Below, in pieces: positions 1-8,141 of a stretch of DNA of 8,716 nucleotides. Each line of letters begins with the position of its first letter. The first letter of the stretch is position 1. The translations under genes and the position numbers were made by a program. Source of the stretch: an uncultured Clostridia bacterium (lineage in GTDB: Bacteria > Bacillota > Clostridia > Oscillospirales > Ruminococcaceae); NCBI GenBank assembly GCA_945933905.1, contig CAMEQX010000039.1, forward strand, positions 1 to 8,716, written 5' to 3'. The notes under the pieces are model-generated. The model searched no databases. It was not told the origin of the DNA and saw only the letters and a list, made by a program, of their open reading frames with translations.

Positions 1-2046
1 GACAAACGTAGAAAGCTTGTTCGCGGAGGTGTGTCCGTAAAGCATACGATAGCCCGTGTGCGTGATGTAGAGCTGCTTTTTCGCGCGCGTTATCGCAACA
101 TACGCGAGGCGGCGCTCCTCCTCAAGCTCCGTGGGATTGTTTATGCTCATCATCGACGGAGAAACGTTGTCCTCAGCCGCCGCCAGAAATACCACGGGGA
201 ACTCAAGTCCCTTCGCGGAGTGCATTGTCATAAGCGAAACGCGGTCGGTTTCGGTATCGTAGTTATCGATATCCGACTGAAGCGCCGCCTGCTCGAGAAA
301 ATCGGGCAAGGTCGCGTCGGGCTGTTCCTTGAGCAGCTCCAGCGCGTTTGACTTCAGCTCGTTTACGTTCTCCATACGAGCCACGCCCTCGTCACCAAGC
401 GCCTTGAGCATCTGCGCGTAGCCCGACTTCTCGACAACCGCTTCAATCAGCTCGTCCAGCCGAACGGTGTCCGAGAGCTCGTCCAGCTCATCGAAAATGT
501 TCGCGGCAGCCTTGAGCGAATTTGTCTTGCGTGAGAGCGTTTCAAAGCGCGAAGCGTCCCTGCACACGTCAAGCGGGCTTATCCCGAGCCCCTCGCTTAC
601 GCGGATAATCTCCTCAACGGTCGTGTCGCCGATACCGCGCTTGGGCTCGTTTATCACGCGTCTGAAACGCACCACGTCATACGGGTTGTTCAGCAGCGCG
701 AGATAGCTCAAAATATCCTTGACTTCCTTGCGGTCATAGAAGCGCAGACCGCCCACTATTTTATAAGGTATGCCCGCGCGGGTGAGCGAGGTTTCAAAGG
801 TTCTCGAAAGCGCGTTGTTGCGGTACAAAATCGCGTAGTCCGAGTATTTCGCGCCGTTTTTCGCACCCTCGGAAATGACATCGGCAACGCCCTTTCCCTC
901 GCCAAGCTCGTTTTGGAATTTCAGAATTTTTATCTTTTCACCCTCGCCAAGCTCGCTCCAAAGGCGCTTTTCCTTGCGGTTTGAGTTGTTTTTGATAACA
1001 GCGTTTGCGGCGTTGAGAATATTCGTTGTTGAGCGATAATTCTGCTCAAGACGGATAACCTCGCTGTTCTTATACTGCTTCTCGAAGCTCAGAATATTCT
1101 CGATTGTCGCGCCGCGGAAACGGTAAATCGACTGGTCGTCGTCGCCGACAACGCAGAGATTTCCGCTGTCGCCCGCCAAGAGCGAAATCAAGCGGTACTG
1201 CGCGAAATTCGTGTCCTGATACTCGTCAACCATTATGTATTTGTAGAGATTTCTGTAATGCGACAGAACATCGGGGAAGTTCTCGAACAGCTTTACCGTG
1301 AGGTAAATTATGTCGTCAAAGTCAACCGCGTTCGCTGCGGCAAGCGCTTTCTGATAGTCCGCGTAAACCTCGGCGGTTTTCTGCTCGGTGAACTCGCCGC
1401 TTTCCTGAGCCGTCTGCGCGTAATCCTCCGCAGAAATCATTCTGTCCTTCAGGCGCGAGATGTTGTTTTTGAAAACCTTCGGCGCGATGCGCTTTTCATC
1501 AATATTGCGGTTTTTCATAATGTCGCGGATAAGCCGCTTGGAGTCATCGTCATCGTAAATCGTGAAGCCCGAATGAAAGCCCAGCTTCTCAATCTCGCGG
1601 CGCAGAATTTTCACGCACGCGGAGTGAAACGTCGAAGCGTTGATTTTGTCCGCGTCCTCGCCGAGCATTGCCGAAAGCCTCTCGCGAAGCTCTCCCGCAG
1701 CCTTGTTTGTGAACGTAATCGCAAGAATATTCCACGGGTTTATCGGGTCAACCGCGATGATTTCCGCGAGCTTTTCGAGGTTTTCGGGAGTTTTTTCCAT
1801 ATCGGGAAATTCCGCTAAAAATCGCTCATCATCGGGTGAAATATCGCGGATTTTGTCATCGTGAAACGCGTTTCCGAAGCGAATCATATTCGCAATTCTG
1901 TTTACGAGCACCGTTGTTTTTCCGCTGCCCGCGCCCGCGATTATCAAAACCGCGCCGCGAACCTTGAAAATCGCCTTTTTCTGCATATTGTTCGCGCGCG
2001 AAAAACAGCTCAAAAGCGCATTTTGCTTTAACGTGTTGTAGTCCAA
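1..2046 (-). CDS. pcrA: PcrA/UvrD-type superfamily 1 DNA helicase, C-terminal end cut by the window
   Basis: This is an ATP-dependent 3'-5' DNA helicase of the UvrD/PcrA/Rep family, which acts in the cytoplasm in repair and replication. I read 682 in-frame codons without a stop; family members are usually about 720-780 residues, so only the tail is missing. Motifs appear in family order: a Q-motif region (FSRANNMQKKA, residues 15-25), Walker A AGAGSGKTT (37-45), DEYQDTN (274-280), GDDDQSIYRFRG (from 301), NYRSTTNIL, TMHSAKGLEF (607-616), and EERRLAYVAITRAKK close to the left edge. The start is TTG at 2046. The first in-frame ATG lies 20 codons later and would remove most of the Q-motif region, while the ATGs just upstream are in a frame that stops after a few codons. 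The gene follows the SPFH gene after 81 nt without a terminator. The family call is very secure; pcrA rather than another UvrD paralogue is an inference. Confidence 0.95.
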   Translation of the reverse strand, partial: MDYNTLKQNALLSCFSRANNMQKKAIFKVRGAVLIIAGAGSGKTTVLVNRIANMIRFGNAFHDDKIRDISPDDERFLAEFPDMEKTPENLEKLAEIIAVDPINPWNILAITFTNKAAGELRERLSAMLGEDADKINASTFHSACVKILRREIEKLGFHSGFTIYDDDDSKRLIRDIMKNRNIDEKRIAPKVFKNNISRLKDRMISAEDYAQTAQESGEFTEQKTAEVYADYQKALAAANAVDFDDIIYLTVKLFENFPDVLSHYRNLYKYIMVDEYQDTNFAQYRLISLLAGDSGNLCVVGDDDQSIYRFRGATIENILSFEKQYKNSEVIRLEQNYRSTTNILNAANAVIKNNSNRKEKRLWSELGEGEKIKILKFQNELGEGKGVADVISEGAKNGAKYSDYAILYRNNALSRTFETSLTRAGIPYKIVGGLRFYDRKEVKDILSYLALLNNPYDVVRFRRVINEPKRGIGDTTVEEIIRVSEGLGISPLDVCRDASRFETLSRKTNSLKAAANIFDELDELSDTVRLDELIEAVVEKSGYAQMLKALGDEGVARMENVNELKSNALELLKEQPDATLPDFLEQAALQSDIDNYDTETDRVSLMTMHSAKGLEFPVVFLAAAEDNVSPSMMSINNPTELEEERRLAYVAITRAKKQLYITHTGYRMLYGHTSANKLSTFV

Positions 2047-2053
2047 ATCATTA

Positions 2054-2062
2054 CCATCCTTT
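2054..2062 (-). promoter_or_regulatory. Ribosome binding site that sets the TTG start of the helicase
   Basis: The minus strand reads AAAGGATGG, with the AGG core 11 nt before the TTG at 2046. No ATG or GTG in the helicase frame lies near it. This supports the TTG start over the internal ATG 20 codons downstream, which has no comparable site in front of it. Confidence 0.6.
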
Positions 2063-2127
2063 AAACACGGAAAATGCAGGGCAACAGACAGCCGCCCGGC
2101 ATTCCCCGAAAATATTTTTTTGTGAAA

Positions 2128-3042
2128 TTACTCAGCGGGAGCTGTCGCGGTGTTGTTGGTTTTGCCGCTTGCGGAGCTGTTGTCAAGCGCGAAGAACGGG
2201 TTTACCTCGTTTCCGATTGCCTGAGGAAGCTCGCCGTTCCAGTTGTTGATTTTGAGGTAATCAACGTAGTTCGGGCTGGTCGCAAGCTGCTCCTGAACAG
2301 CCTTAATCGCGTATGCCTCGGCGTCCGCCTTGATTTTCTGAGAGTCAGCCTCAGCCTGCGCCGCGATTACCTTCTGCTTTGCTTCTTCTTCCTTCTCGGC
2401 GGTCTTGTTCTGCATTTTGAGAGCGTCCTGCGCCGCGATAACCTTCGCCTGAATGGACTGCTCAAACGCCGCGTCAAAGGAGAGGTTCTCGATTGCAAAC
2501 GCCGTTACGATAATGCCGCTCGGCTCGAGAGTTTCCTTCAGCGACTCGTAAATCGCGTTCTGCACCTCGGAGCGCGACTGAACCAAATCCTCCGCGCGAA
2601 CCTTACCGATTTCGTTCTTGGCGATTTTCGCCACGTTCGGCACAAGCAGCTTGGTTTCAACGTTGCTGATACCGATTGTTCTGATAATCTCGGAGAGCTT
2701 TGTGCCGTCATAGCAGTAGTTCAGCTTCAGCGAGAGCTGGTCAACCGTCTGCGTGTCGCTTGTATAAGCGTTTGTCTGAACGGAATAAATCTGCTCGCGC
2801 GTGTCAACCTCCTGAATTTCCTCGATGAACGGAATGTGCAGATTAAGTCCCGCGGACAAGTCGCTTGAAACAATCTTTCCAAACTGATATTTTACGCCGA
2901 TGTAACCCTCGTTTACAACAGAAAAGCTGTTGAAAAGAACGATAAGCACGAAAACCGTGATAAGTCCGATAAGCACCCAAAAGCTGACCGCTTTTTTGTT
3001 TGTGCCGTTTGTGCTGTTTGATGAATTGCTGTTAAAAGTCAT
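2128..3042 (-). CDS. Membrane-anchored SPFH/prohibitin-family protein
   Basis: This is a 304-residue protein of the SPFH (stomatin/prohibitin/flotillin/HflKC) family. Residues 1-18 are a short polar tail rich in Asn, Ser and Thr. Residues 19-38 form one hydrophobic membrane segment, so the rest is probably held at a membrane face. The SPFH domain follows (about 39-190; VVNEGYIGVKYQFGKIV, then AGLNLHIPFIEEIQEVDTR). A long Ala/Lys/Glu/Gln-rich helix (about 195-255) looks like the oligomerising coiled coil, and the C-terminal tail is polar. Bacterial relatives form large membrane rings or scaffold membrane domains and proteases; the client here cannot be read from sequence. GAAAGG at 3056-3051 sits 8 nt before the ATG. 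It starts 36 nt after the dockerin-CAP gene and leads into the helicase gene, so it looks like an internal operon gene. The family call is firm; the exact role is open. Confidence 0.9.
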   Translation of the reverse strand: MTFNSNSSNSTNGTNKKAVSFWVLIGLITVFVLIVLFNSFSVVNEGYIGVKYQFGKIVSSDLSAGLNLHIPFIEEIQEVDTREQIYSVQTNAYTSDTQTVDQLSLKLNYCYDGTKLSEIIRTIGISNVETKLLVPNVAKIAKNEIGKVRAEDLVQSRSEVQNAIYESLKETLEPSGIIVTAFAIENLSFDAAFEQSIQAKVIAAQDALKMQNKTAEKEEEAKQKVIAAQAEADSQKIKADAEAYAIKAVQEQLATSPNYVDYLKINNWNGELPQAIGNEVNPFFALDNSSASGKTNNTATAPAE

Positions 3043-3078
3043 AATTTTATCCTTTCTAAATCATTGACATAGCCGTTT

Positions 3079-3702
3079 TTACGTTGCGAAAAGCTGAACC
3101 CAGCCGTAATTATTGAACCCAACGCCTATTCTTCTGTAAGTTTCGTCAAGAATATTTGCGCGGTGACCACTTGAATTCATCCAGCCTTCGACAACATCAG
3201 CGGGCGTGCTGTAACCCGAAGCGATGTTTTCTCCCGCAGAAACGTAATCAACGCCAAGCTCATCAAGAACCGTAATGCAAGAAGAACCGTTCGGACGAGT
3301 ATGCGAGAAAACCTTGTTGATTTCCTCAGCGCGAATATCCGCCGCCTTGCTCATCACGCTGTCCTGCGTCAGCGGAGAAAGACCGGACTTTTTGCGCTCG
3401 ATATTCACAAGCCTTACAACCTCCGCTTCATACTCCGAAGCGGTATCGGAAACGGGCTTGTTAAGAACGTATCTCAAAAGCTCAAGGGCGTCCTTGGCGT
3501 TTACATAGCCGTCGCCGTTTATATCCTCGCTTGCTTTTGTTGTTCCCGCAAGGCTTCTCCTCAGCAGTTCCAGCGCGTCCTTCGCATTTTCATAGCCGTC
3601 GCCGTTTATGTCGTATTTCAAGGTTTCCGCGGCAAATGGGGGAACCGCCGTGCTGAAAAGCATTACCGCCGCTAAAAAAACCGAAATTATCCTTTTTTTC
3701 AC
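3079..3702 (-). CDS. Secreted protein with two dockerin-type calcium loops and a C-terminal CAP/SCP domain
   Basis: The product is 207 residues from a GTG start. Residues 1-25 are a clear signal peptide (MKKR, hydrophobic core to about 20, then PPFAA), so the protein is exported. Two dockerin type I-like repeats follow: calcium loops DINGDGYENAKD (31-42) and DINGDGYVNAKD (60-71), each with Asp/Asn at positions 1, 3, 5, 9 and 12 and followed by ALELLR helices. Residues about 92-207 are a bacterial CAP (SCP/PR-1, YkwD-like) domain, with FSH (His134), AGENIASG (Glu158), and SSGHRANIL (His180), ending WVQLF. Dockerins bind cohesins on scaffoldins or cell-surface proteins; the biochemical role of bacterial CAP domains is poorly defined. 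An upstream in-frame ATG at 3768 would place the signal peptide 22 residues in and overlap the activase gene, so I prefer the GTG, which has a strong ribosome site. The 16-nt gap to the activase gene suggests coupled translation. Confidence 0.9.
   Translation of the reverse strand: MKKRIISVFLAAVMLFSTAVPPFAAETLKYDINGDGYENAKDALELLRRSLAGTTKASEDINGDGYVNAKDALELLRYVLNKPVSDTASEYEAEVVRLVNIERKKSGLSPLTQDSVMSKAADIRAEEINKVFSHTRPNGSSCITVLDELGVDYVSAGENIASGYSTPADVVEGWMNSSGHRANILDETYRRIGVGFNNYGWVQLFAT
3472..3525 (-). repeat. Second dockerin repeat unit of the CAP protein
   Basis: This codes residues 60-77 (loop DINGDGYVNAKD plus ALELLR). It matches the first unit at 17 of 18 residues. By my hand alignment 10 of 54 bases differ and 9 of those changes are silent. 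Confidence 0.85.
3559..3612 (-). repeat. First dockerin repeat unit of the CAP protein
   Basis: This codes residues 31-48 (loop DINGDGYENAKD plus ALELLR). Over the first 21 bases, coding DINGDGY, it differs from the second unit at one position. The differences are more frequent toward the helix-coding end. Confidence 0.85.
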
Positions 3703-3707
3703 AAATG

Positions 3708-3713
3708 CCCTCC
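3708..3713 (-). promoter_or_regulatory. Ribosome binding site for the dockerin-CAP gene
   Basis: GGAGGG on the minus strand lies 5 nt before the GTG at 3702 and entirely within the 16-nt gap after the activase stop codon. It decides the GTG start and suggests that ribosomes finishing the activase re-initiate here. Confidence 0.75.
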
Positions 3714-3718
3714 GATGA

Positions 3719-6700
3719 TTACTTATAAATCGCGCCGATAAGCTGAGAGTACTTGTCGTCCGTTTCAAGCGGCTTCATCACGCTCTTTCGGCTCAAACCG
3801 GCCTCCGCGAACGCTCTCGTCAGCATAAGCTTAATTCTGTTCACCTGATTTACCTCGGAAGCGCCCGGGTCAAAGTCAACGGCAACGATGTTGCTCTCGG
3901 GGTGACGGCGGCGAAGTTCACCGATAACGCCCTTGCCCGTGACGTGATTTGGCAGGCAGGCAAACGGCTGCATACAAACGATATTCGGCACGCCCTCGTG
4001 GATAAGTTCCAGCATTTCCGCTGACAAGAACCAGCCCTCGCCCGCGATATTTCCCGGAGAAACAATCGGCTTTACCATCTCGCGCATCTCGAAAATGTCG
4101 CCCGGACAGCCGAATTTCGTTCCCGTAACCGCTTTTCTGTACGCTTTTTCCATATATCTCATCGCCTTGATTGCCGCGTTTTCGGCGAATTTCTTCGTCT
4201 TTGAGCAATACAAAAGCTCTGATTTTGTCACGCCGTGCGAGCAGATGTAATAGAAAAATCCCATCAAATCGGGCACGACAACCTCGCAGCCCTCGTTTTC
4301 CAGCAAGCCGATTATGTCGTTATTTGCAACGGGGTGGAATTTTACGAGAATTTCACCGACAAGTCCAATTCGCGGCTTCTTGATGTCGAGCACGGGGAAT
4401 TTGCTGAAATCCTCGACAATCGCTTCGATGTTTTTGTTGAAGGTCTTCATCGAGAGCGTTTTCATATCCTCGCGCAGCTTCAGCCGCCACTTTTCATAAA
4501 GCGCATTTGCCGAGCCCTTTTCAACCTCATAAGGACGAACCTTGTACAAGCAGCGCGAAAGCACGTCGCCATAAATTATGCTCATAAACGCGCGGACAAG
4601 CATTCCCATAGAAATCTTGAAGCCGCTTTGCTTCTCGAGTCCGACAACGTTGAGCGAAATCAGCGGGACATTGTCATAGCCCGCGTCCTTGAGCGCCTTT
4701 TTGAGCATACCGACATAGTCTGTCGCACGGCACGCACCGCCAGTCTGGGTTATCAGAACGGAGGTATTGTTCAGGTCGTACTTGCCGCTCTTGAGCGCGT
4801 GTATAAGCTGTCCGACAATCAAAATCGACGGATAGCAAGCGTCGTTGTTGACGTACTTCAAGCCCTCGTCAACGACATCCTTCGAGCAGTCGCGCAATAT
4901 ATCCACGTCATAGCCGCTGTATCTGAACGCCATCTCCAGCAAGTCAAAGTGAATGGGCGCCATCTGCGGACAGAGAATTTTGTGGATTTTGCGCATTTCT
5001 TTCGTGAACTCGGGCTGTCTTATGTAACCGACGTGACTGCGAACGGGCTTGTATTTATGCCGCTCGCGCTCGTCCACAACCGAAATCAGCGAGCGCAGAC
5101 GTATTCTCGCAGCTCCGAGATTGTTGACTTCATCGATTTTGAGGCAAGTGTAAAGCTTTCCGAAGCTGCGCAGAATTTCCTGAACCTCGTCCGTGGTAAT
5201 CGCGTCAAGTCCGCAGCCGAACGAGTTGAGCTGCACAAGCTCCAGACAGTCGTTTTTGCCGACAACGTGCGCCGCCGCGTAAAGTCTTGTATGATAAGTC
5301 CACTGGTCAACAACGCGGATAGGACGGACAACCTGTTCGATATGCGCAACGCTGTCCTCCGTCAAAACCGCAAAACCGTATCCCGAAATCATCTCGGGCA
5401 GACCGTGGTTTATCTCGGGGTCAATGTGATAAGGACGGCCCGCGAGAACAATTCCGCGCTTGCCGTTATCCTTGAGGAATTGAAGCGTTTCCTCGCCCTT
5501 TTTGCGCATTGTTTCCTTGAAAAGCGCGTCCTCTGCGTAGGCTTTTTCGAGCGCTTCGGTTATCTCTTTTTTCGTGATGTTTTTATCGGAAAGATTTGCC
5601 GAAAATTCCTCAAAAAGCCGCTCTCCCATACGCTTTTCATTGAAAATCGGCAGGAACGGGTTGAGGAATTTCACGCTTTCGCGAAGCTCCGGCACGGAGT
5701 TTCGGATAACCTCGCTGTACGTCGCGACAACAGGGCAGTTGTAGTGGTTATCCGCGCCGTTGTCATCGGACATTTCATACGGCATAGAGGGATAGAAAAT
5801 CAGCTTTACGCCCTCGTCAATCAACGCCTGAATGTGCCCGTGAGCAAGCTTTGCGGGATAGCAGACGCTCTCGCTCGGCATTGTTTCGATACCCTTGTCG
5901 TAAATCGCGCGGGAGGTTTTCGGGGAGAGCTTCACCGAGAAGCCAAGCTCCGTGAAAAGCTTGTGCCAGAACGGGAAATTCTCGTACATTCCAAGAACTC
6001 TCGGCAAGCCGATTACGCCGCGCGGCGCGCTGTCCTCGGGCAAACACTCGCGGTCAAACAAGAGGTGATATTTATAATCGTACAAATTCGGGAGCTTTTC
6101 GCCCGTCGATACGTTTCCCGCGCCGCGCTCGCAGCGGTTGTTGCTGATATAGCGCGTTCCGTCGGGGAATTTTGTGATTGTGAGCAGGCAGTTGTTCGAG
6201 CATTTTCCGCAGCGCGCCGCGGTTTTTTCGGCTTTGAAGCTGTCGAGCTTGTCAAGCGGCGCAATCGTGCTTTTTACGCCGTCATCGCGTTCAAGGGCAA
6301 CGAGAGCCGAGCCGTAAGCGCCCATAAGCCCCGCTTTATCGGGACGGACAACGTCTTTTCCGACAATTTTCTCAAATGCGCGCAGAACGCTGTCGTTCAT
6401 AAACGTGCCGCCCTGAACGATGATTTTATCGCCCATTGAAGCGGTATCGCGCAGCTTGATTACCTTAAACAGCGCGTTTTTGCAGACGGAATAGGACAGT
6501 CCCGCCGAGATATCCGCAACGGTTGCGCCCTCCTTCTGAGCCTGCTTTACGCGCGAGTTCATAAATACCGTACAGCGCGAGCCGAGGTCAACAGGGTGCT
6601 CCGCGGAAAGACCGAGCACGGCAAACTCCGAGCTTGTCATTCCGAGCGCGTTTGCGAAGTTCTCGATAAACGAGCCGCAGCCCGACGAACACGCTTCATT

Positions 6701-8011
6701 AAGCAGAATGCTCTCGATTTCGCCGTCCTTCACGCGCATACATTTCATATCCTGACCGCCGATATCGAGGATAAACTCCGCGCCGGGCAGAATTTTGTCG
6801 GCAGCCTTGTAGTGCGCCATAGTTTCAATCTCGCCGAAATCCGCGCCGAGAGCCGCCTTTATCAGATGCTCGCCGTAGCCCGTTGTGCACGCTTTCGCGA
6901 TATACGCGCCCTCGGGGAGCTTTCCGTAAATCTCTTTCAGTATGCCTATTACCGATTTCAGCGGGTCGCCGTGGTTGTTGTCGTAGAAAGAATAGAGAAT
7001 TTCCGCGTCCTTGTTCAGAAGAACAGCCTTTGTTGTCGTAGAACCCGCGTCAATTCCGAGATAACAAGCGCCCGTGTGTTCACTCAAATCTGCCGTCGGG
7101 ATAACCGACTTCGCGTGTCTTTCGCGGAACGCTTTCAGTTCCTCCTCGCTCTCGAAAAGCGGCGCAAGACGCTCAACCTCGCGCAGCTGATTTTCGCCGA
7201 GATTTCCCGCCTTTTCGCAAAGCTCGTCAATCGACATTTCCTCCGCTTCATCGGACAGCGCGCAGCCCATCGCCACGAACAAATTCGCGTTTTCGGGGAT
7301 TATGATGTTCTCGGGCTTGAGGGCAAGCGTTTCGATAAAGCGCTCGCGCAGTTCCGAGAGATAATGCAAAGGTCCTCCGAGAAAGGCAACATTGCCGCGA
7401 ATGGGCTTTCCGCAGGCAAGTCCGCTTATCGTCTGATTTACAACCGACTGGAAAACAGAAGCCGCAATATCGCTTCGTTTTGCGCCCTCGTTGAGCAGCG
7501 GCTGGATATCGCTCTTCGCGAAAACTCCGCAGCGCGACGCTATCGGGTAAATTGTCGTGTGCTTTTTGGACAGCTCGTTCAAGCCGCCGATATCGGTGTT
7601 CAAAAGCGCAGCCATCTGGTCGATAAACGCGCCCGTGCCGCCCGCGCAGGTGCCGTTCATACGCTGCTCAAGACCGCCCGTGAGATATGTAATCTTCGCG
7701 TCCTCGCCGCCCAGCTCGATTGCAACATCGGTCTGCGGGATAAGTGCCTTTATCGCGTCCGTTCCCGCGGCAACCTCCTGTACAAACGGTATCCCGAGCC
7801 ACTTTGACACGGAAATTCCGCCCGAGCCCGTTACCGCGACAAGCGCGATTTCTCCGGGGAATTTCTCGCCGACCTCTGAAATGATTTCGGCAACAGTCTT
7901 TCTGATATCGGAAAAATGCCGCTGATAACGGCTGTGAAGCAGTTCTCCGTTCTCCCCGAGAACCGCCGCCTTTACGGTTGTCGAACCTATATCAAGTCCC
8001 ACTCGCCTCAT
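3719..8011 (-). CDS. Giant 2-hydroxyacyl-CoA dehydratase activase-related protein: two ATPase domains fused to DUF2229 and a dehydratase-like region
   Basis: The product is 1430 residues. Residues 1-252 are a first BcrA/BadF/HgdC-type ASKHA ATPase domain (DIGSTTVKA at 7-15, GGEDAK from 101, [11 protein letters not shown] with Cys122, ASRCGVF with Cys161). Residues about 316-572 are a second (DAGSTTTKA from 321, DIGGQDMK from 416, [10 protein letters not shown] with Cys441 and Cys445, GSRCTVF with Cys480). A cysteine knuckle CGKCSNNC (601-608, with Cys627) leads into DUF2229 (about 660-800; [13 protein letters not shown]) and a C-terminal half with dehydratase-like features (FGCGLDA at 932, NDACYPS at 1057, GGACRATDY at 1091, QPFACLPNH at 1348). 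In characterised relatives the ATPase dimer holds a [4Fe-4S] cluster and uses ATP to drive a low-potential electron into a dehydratase or double-cubane protein. The substrate here is unknown. I chose the ATG at 8011; an ATG six codons upstream has no ribosome site. The gene is first after a consensus promoter. The architecture call is firm; the reaction is unassigned. Confidence 0.92.
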   Translation of the reverse strand: MRRVGLDIGSTTVKAAVLGENGELLHSRYQRHFSDIRKTVAEIISEVGEKFPGEIALVAVTGSGGISVSKWLGIPFVQEVAAGTDAIKALIPQTDVAIELGGEDAKITYLTGGLEQRMNGTCAGGTGAFIDQMAALLNTDIGGLNELSKKHTTIYPIASRCGVFAKSDIQPLLNEGAKRSDIAASVFQSVVNQTISGLACGKPIRGNVAFLGGPLHYLSELRERFIETLALKPENIIIPENANLFVAMGCALSDEAEEMSIDELCEKAGNLGENQLREVERLAPLFESEEELKAFRERHAKSVIPTADLSEHTGACYLGIDAGSTTTKAVLLNKDAEILYSFYDNNHGDPLKSVIGILKEIYGKLPEGAYIAKACTTGYGEHLIKAALGADFGEIETMAHYKAADKILPGAEFILDIGGQDMKCMRVKDGEIESILLNEACSSGCGSFIENFANALGMTSSEFAVLGLSAEHPVDLGSRCTVFMNSRVKQAQKEGATVADISAGLSYSVCKNALFKVIKLRDTASMGDKIIVQGGTFMNDSVLRAFEKIVGKDVVRPDKAGLMGAYGSALVALERDDGVKSTIAPLDKLDSFKAEKTAARCGKCSNNCLLTITKFPDGTRYISNNRCERGAGNVSTGEKLPNLYDYKYHLLFDRECLPEDSAPRGVIGLPRVLGMYENFPFWHKLFTELGFSVKLSPKTSRAIYDKGIETMPSESVCYPAKLAHGHIQALIDEGVKLIFYPSMPYEMSDDNGADNHYNCPVVATYSEVIRNSVPELRESVKFLNPFLPIFNEKRMGERLFEEFSANLSDKNITKKEITEALEKAYAEDALFKETMRKKGEETLQFLKDNGKRGIVLAGRPYHIDPEINHGLPEMISGYGFAVLTEDSVAHIEQVVRPIRVVDQWTYHTRLYAAAHVVGKNDCLELVQLNSFGCGLDAITTDEVQEILRSFGKLYTCLKIDEVNNLGAARIRLRSLISVVDERERHKYKPVRSHVGYIRQPEFTKEMRKIHKILCPQMAPIHFDLLEMAFRYSGYDVDILRDCSKDVVDEGLKYVNNDACYPSILIVGQLIHALKSGKYDLNNTSVLITQTGGACRATDYVGMLKKALKDAGYDNVPLISLNVVGLEKQSGFKISMGMLVRAFMSIIYGDVLSRCLYKVRPYEVEKGSANALYEKWRLKLREDMKTLSMKTFNKNIEAIVEDFSKFPVLDIKKPRIGLVGEILVKFHPVANNDIIGLLENEGCEVVVPDLMGFFYYICSHGVTKSELLYCSKTKKFAENAAIKAMRYMEKAYRKAVTGTKFGCPGDIFEMREMVKPIVSPGNIAGEGWFLSAEMLELIHEGVPNIVCMQPFACLPNHVTGKGVIGELRRRHPESNIVAVDFDPGASEVNQVNRIKLMLTRAFAEAGLSRKSVMKPLETDDKYSQLIGAIYK

Positions 8012-8020
8012 GCTTTTTAT

Positions 8021-8027
8021 CCTCTCC
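8021..8027 (-). promoter_or_regulatory. Ribosome binding site for the activase gene
   Basis: GGAGAGG on the minus strand lies 9 nt before the ATG at 8011. It overlaps the last base of the alternative in-frame ATG at 8029, so it can serve only the downstream start. The protein then opens directly with [12 protein letters not shown], as expected for the first ATPase strand. Confidence 0.75.
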
Positions 8028-8057
8028 ATTTTATACTAAATTTATATTATCTTTGAC

Positions 8058-8088
8058 AAAAATTGGCTGTTTTCAACAAAAAAGCCAA
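8058..8088 (-). promoter_or_regulatory. Leader hairpin followed by five U residues, possible attenuator
   Basis: On the minus strand TTGGCT (8088-8083) pairs with AGCCAA (8068-8063). Inside them TTTT pairs with AAAA around a GTTG loop, separated from the outer stem by one T/C mismatch. The stem is followed directly by TTTTTG. It lies about 20-50 nt after the predicted transcription start and before the activase ribosome site, where premature termination would be regulatory. The stem is AU-rich and only moderately stable, so it could instead be a protein-binding site or an mRNA 5' stabiliser. Confidence 0.45.
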
Positions 8089-8112
8089 CGTCTATTTTTG
8101 CACTATGAATAA

Positions 8113-8141
8113 ATTATAGCACATTCCTATTAAAATGTCAA
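8113..8141 (-). promoter_or_regulatory. Perfect-consensus housekeeping sigma promoter for the activase operon
   Basis: The minus strand has TTGACA (8141-8136), a 17-bp spacer, then TATAAT (8118-8113) with TGC just before it, giving an extended -10. The predicted start is near 8106, leaving a leader of about 95 nt. The promoter sits 34 bp downstream of the preceding gene's terminator, so the transcription unit is cleanly separated from the FapA-family gene. Confidence 0.88.

Noticed and set aside
2047..2127. Possible terminator between the SPFH and helicase genes
   Set aside because: Only a 4-bp GCCG/CGGC pairing is visible and no T-tract follows it, so read-through is the simpler reading.
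2074..2868. Open frame of 264 codons on the plus strand
   Set aside because: It is a shadow opposite the SPFH gene. Its leucine- and arginine-rich translation is the complement of the coiled-coil and SPFH codons.
3703..3768. Longer start for the dockerin-CAP protein overlapping the activase end
   Set aside because: The extra 22 residues would precede the signal peptide and are encoded by the activase C-terminal region in another frame, whereas the GTG at 3702 has a strong ribosome site.
4235..6439. Open frame of 734 codons on the plus strand
   Set aside because: It lies wholly opposite the activase gene. Its translation is rich in Arg, Val, Leu and Asn with no recognisable domain, as expected from reading the complement of a GC-ending codon bias. 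The minus-strand protein has clear family motifs throughout.
6596..7807. Open frame of 403 codons on the plus strand
   Set aside because: It is the same kind of shadow opposite the ATPase heads of the activase gene, with no domain and no convincing ribosome site.
8012..8029. Upstream in-frame ATG adding six residues to the activase
   Set aside because: It has no ribosome binding site before it, and the good GGAGAGG site lies immediately after it, spaced correctly for the ATG at 8011.
8030..8060. Second promoter-like pair on the minus strand (TTGTCA, 18 bp, TATAAA)
   Set aside because: Each box is one base off consensus in a very AT-rich stretch, and its start point would fall inside the activase ribosome binding site, giving an mRNA without a full one.
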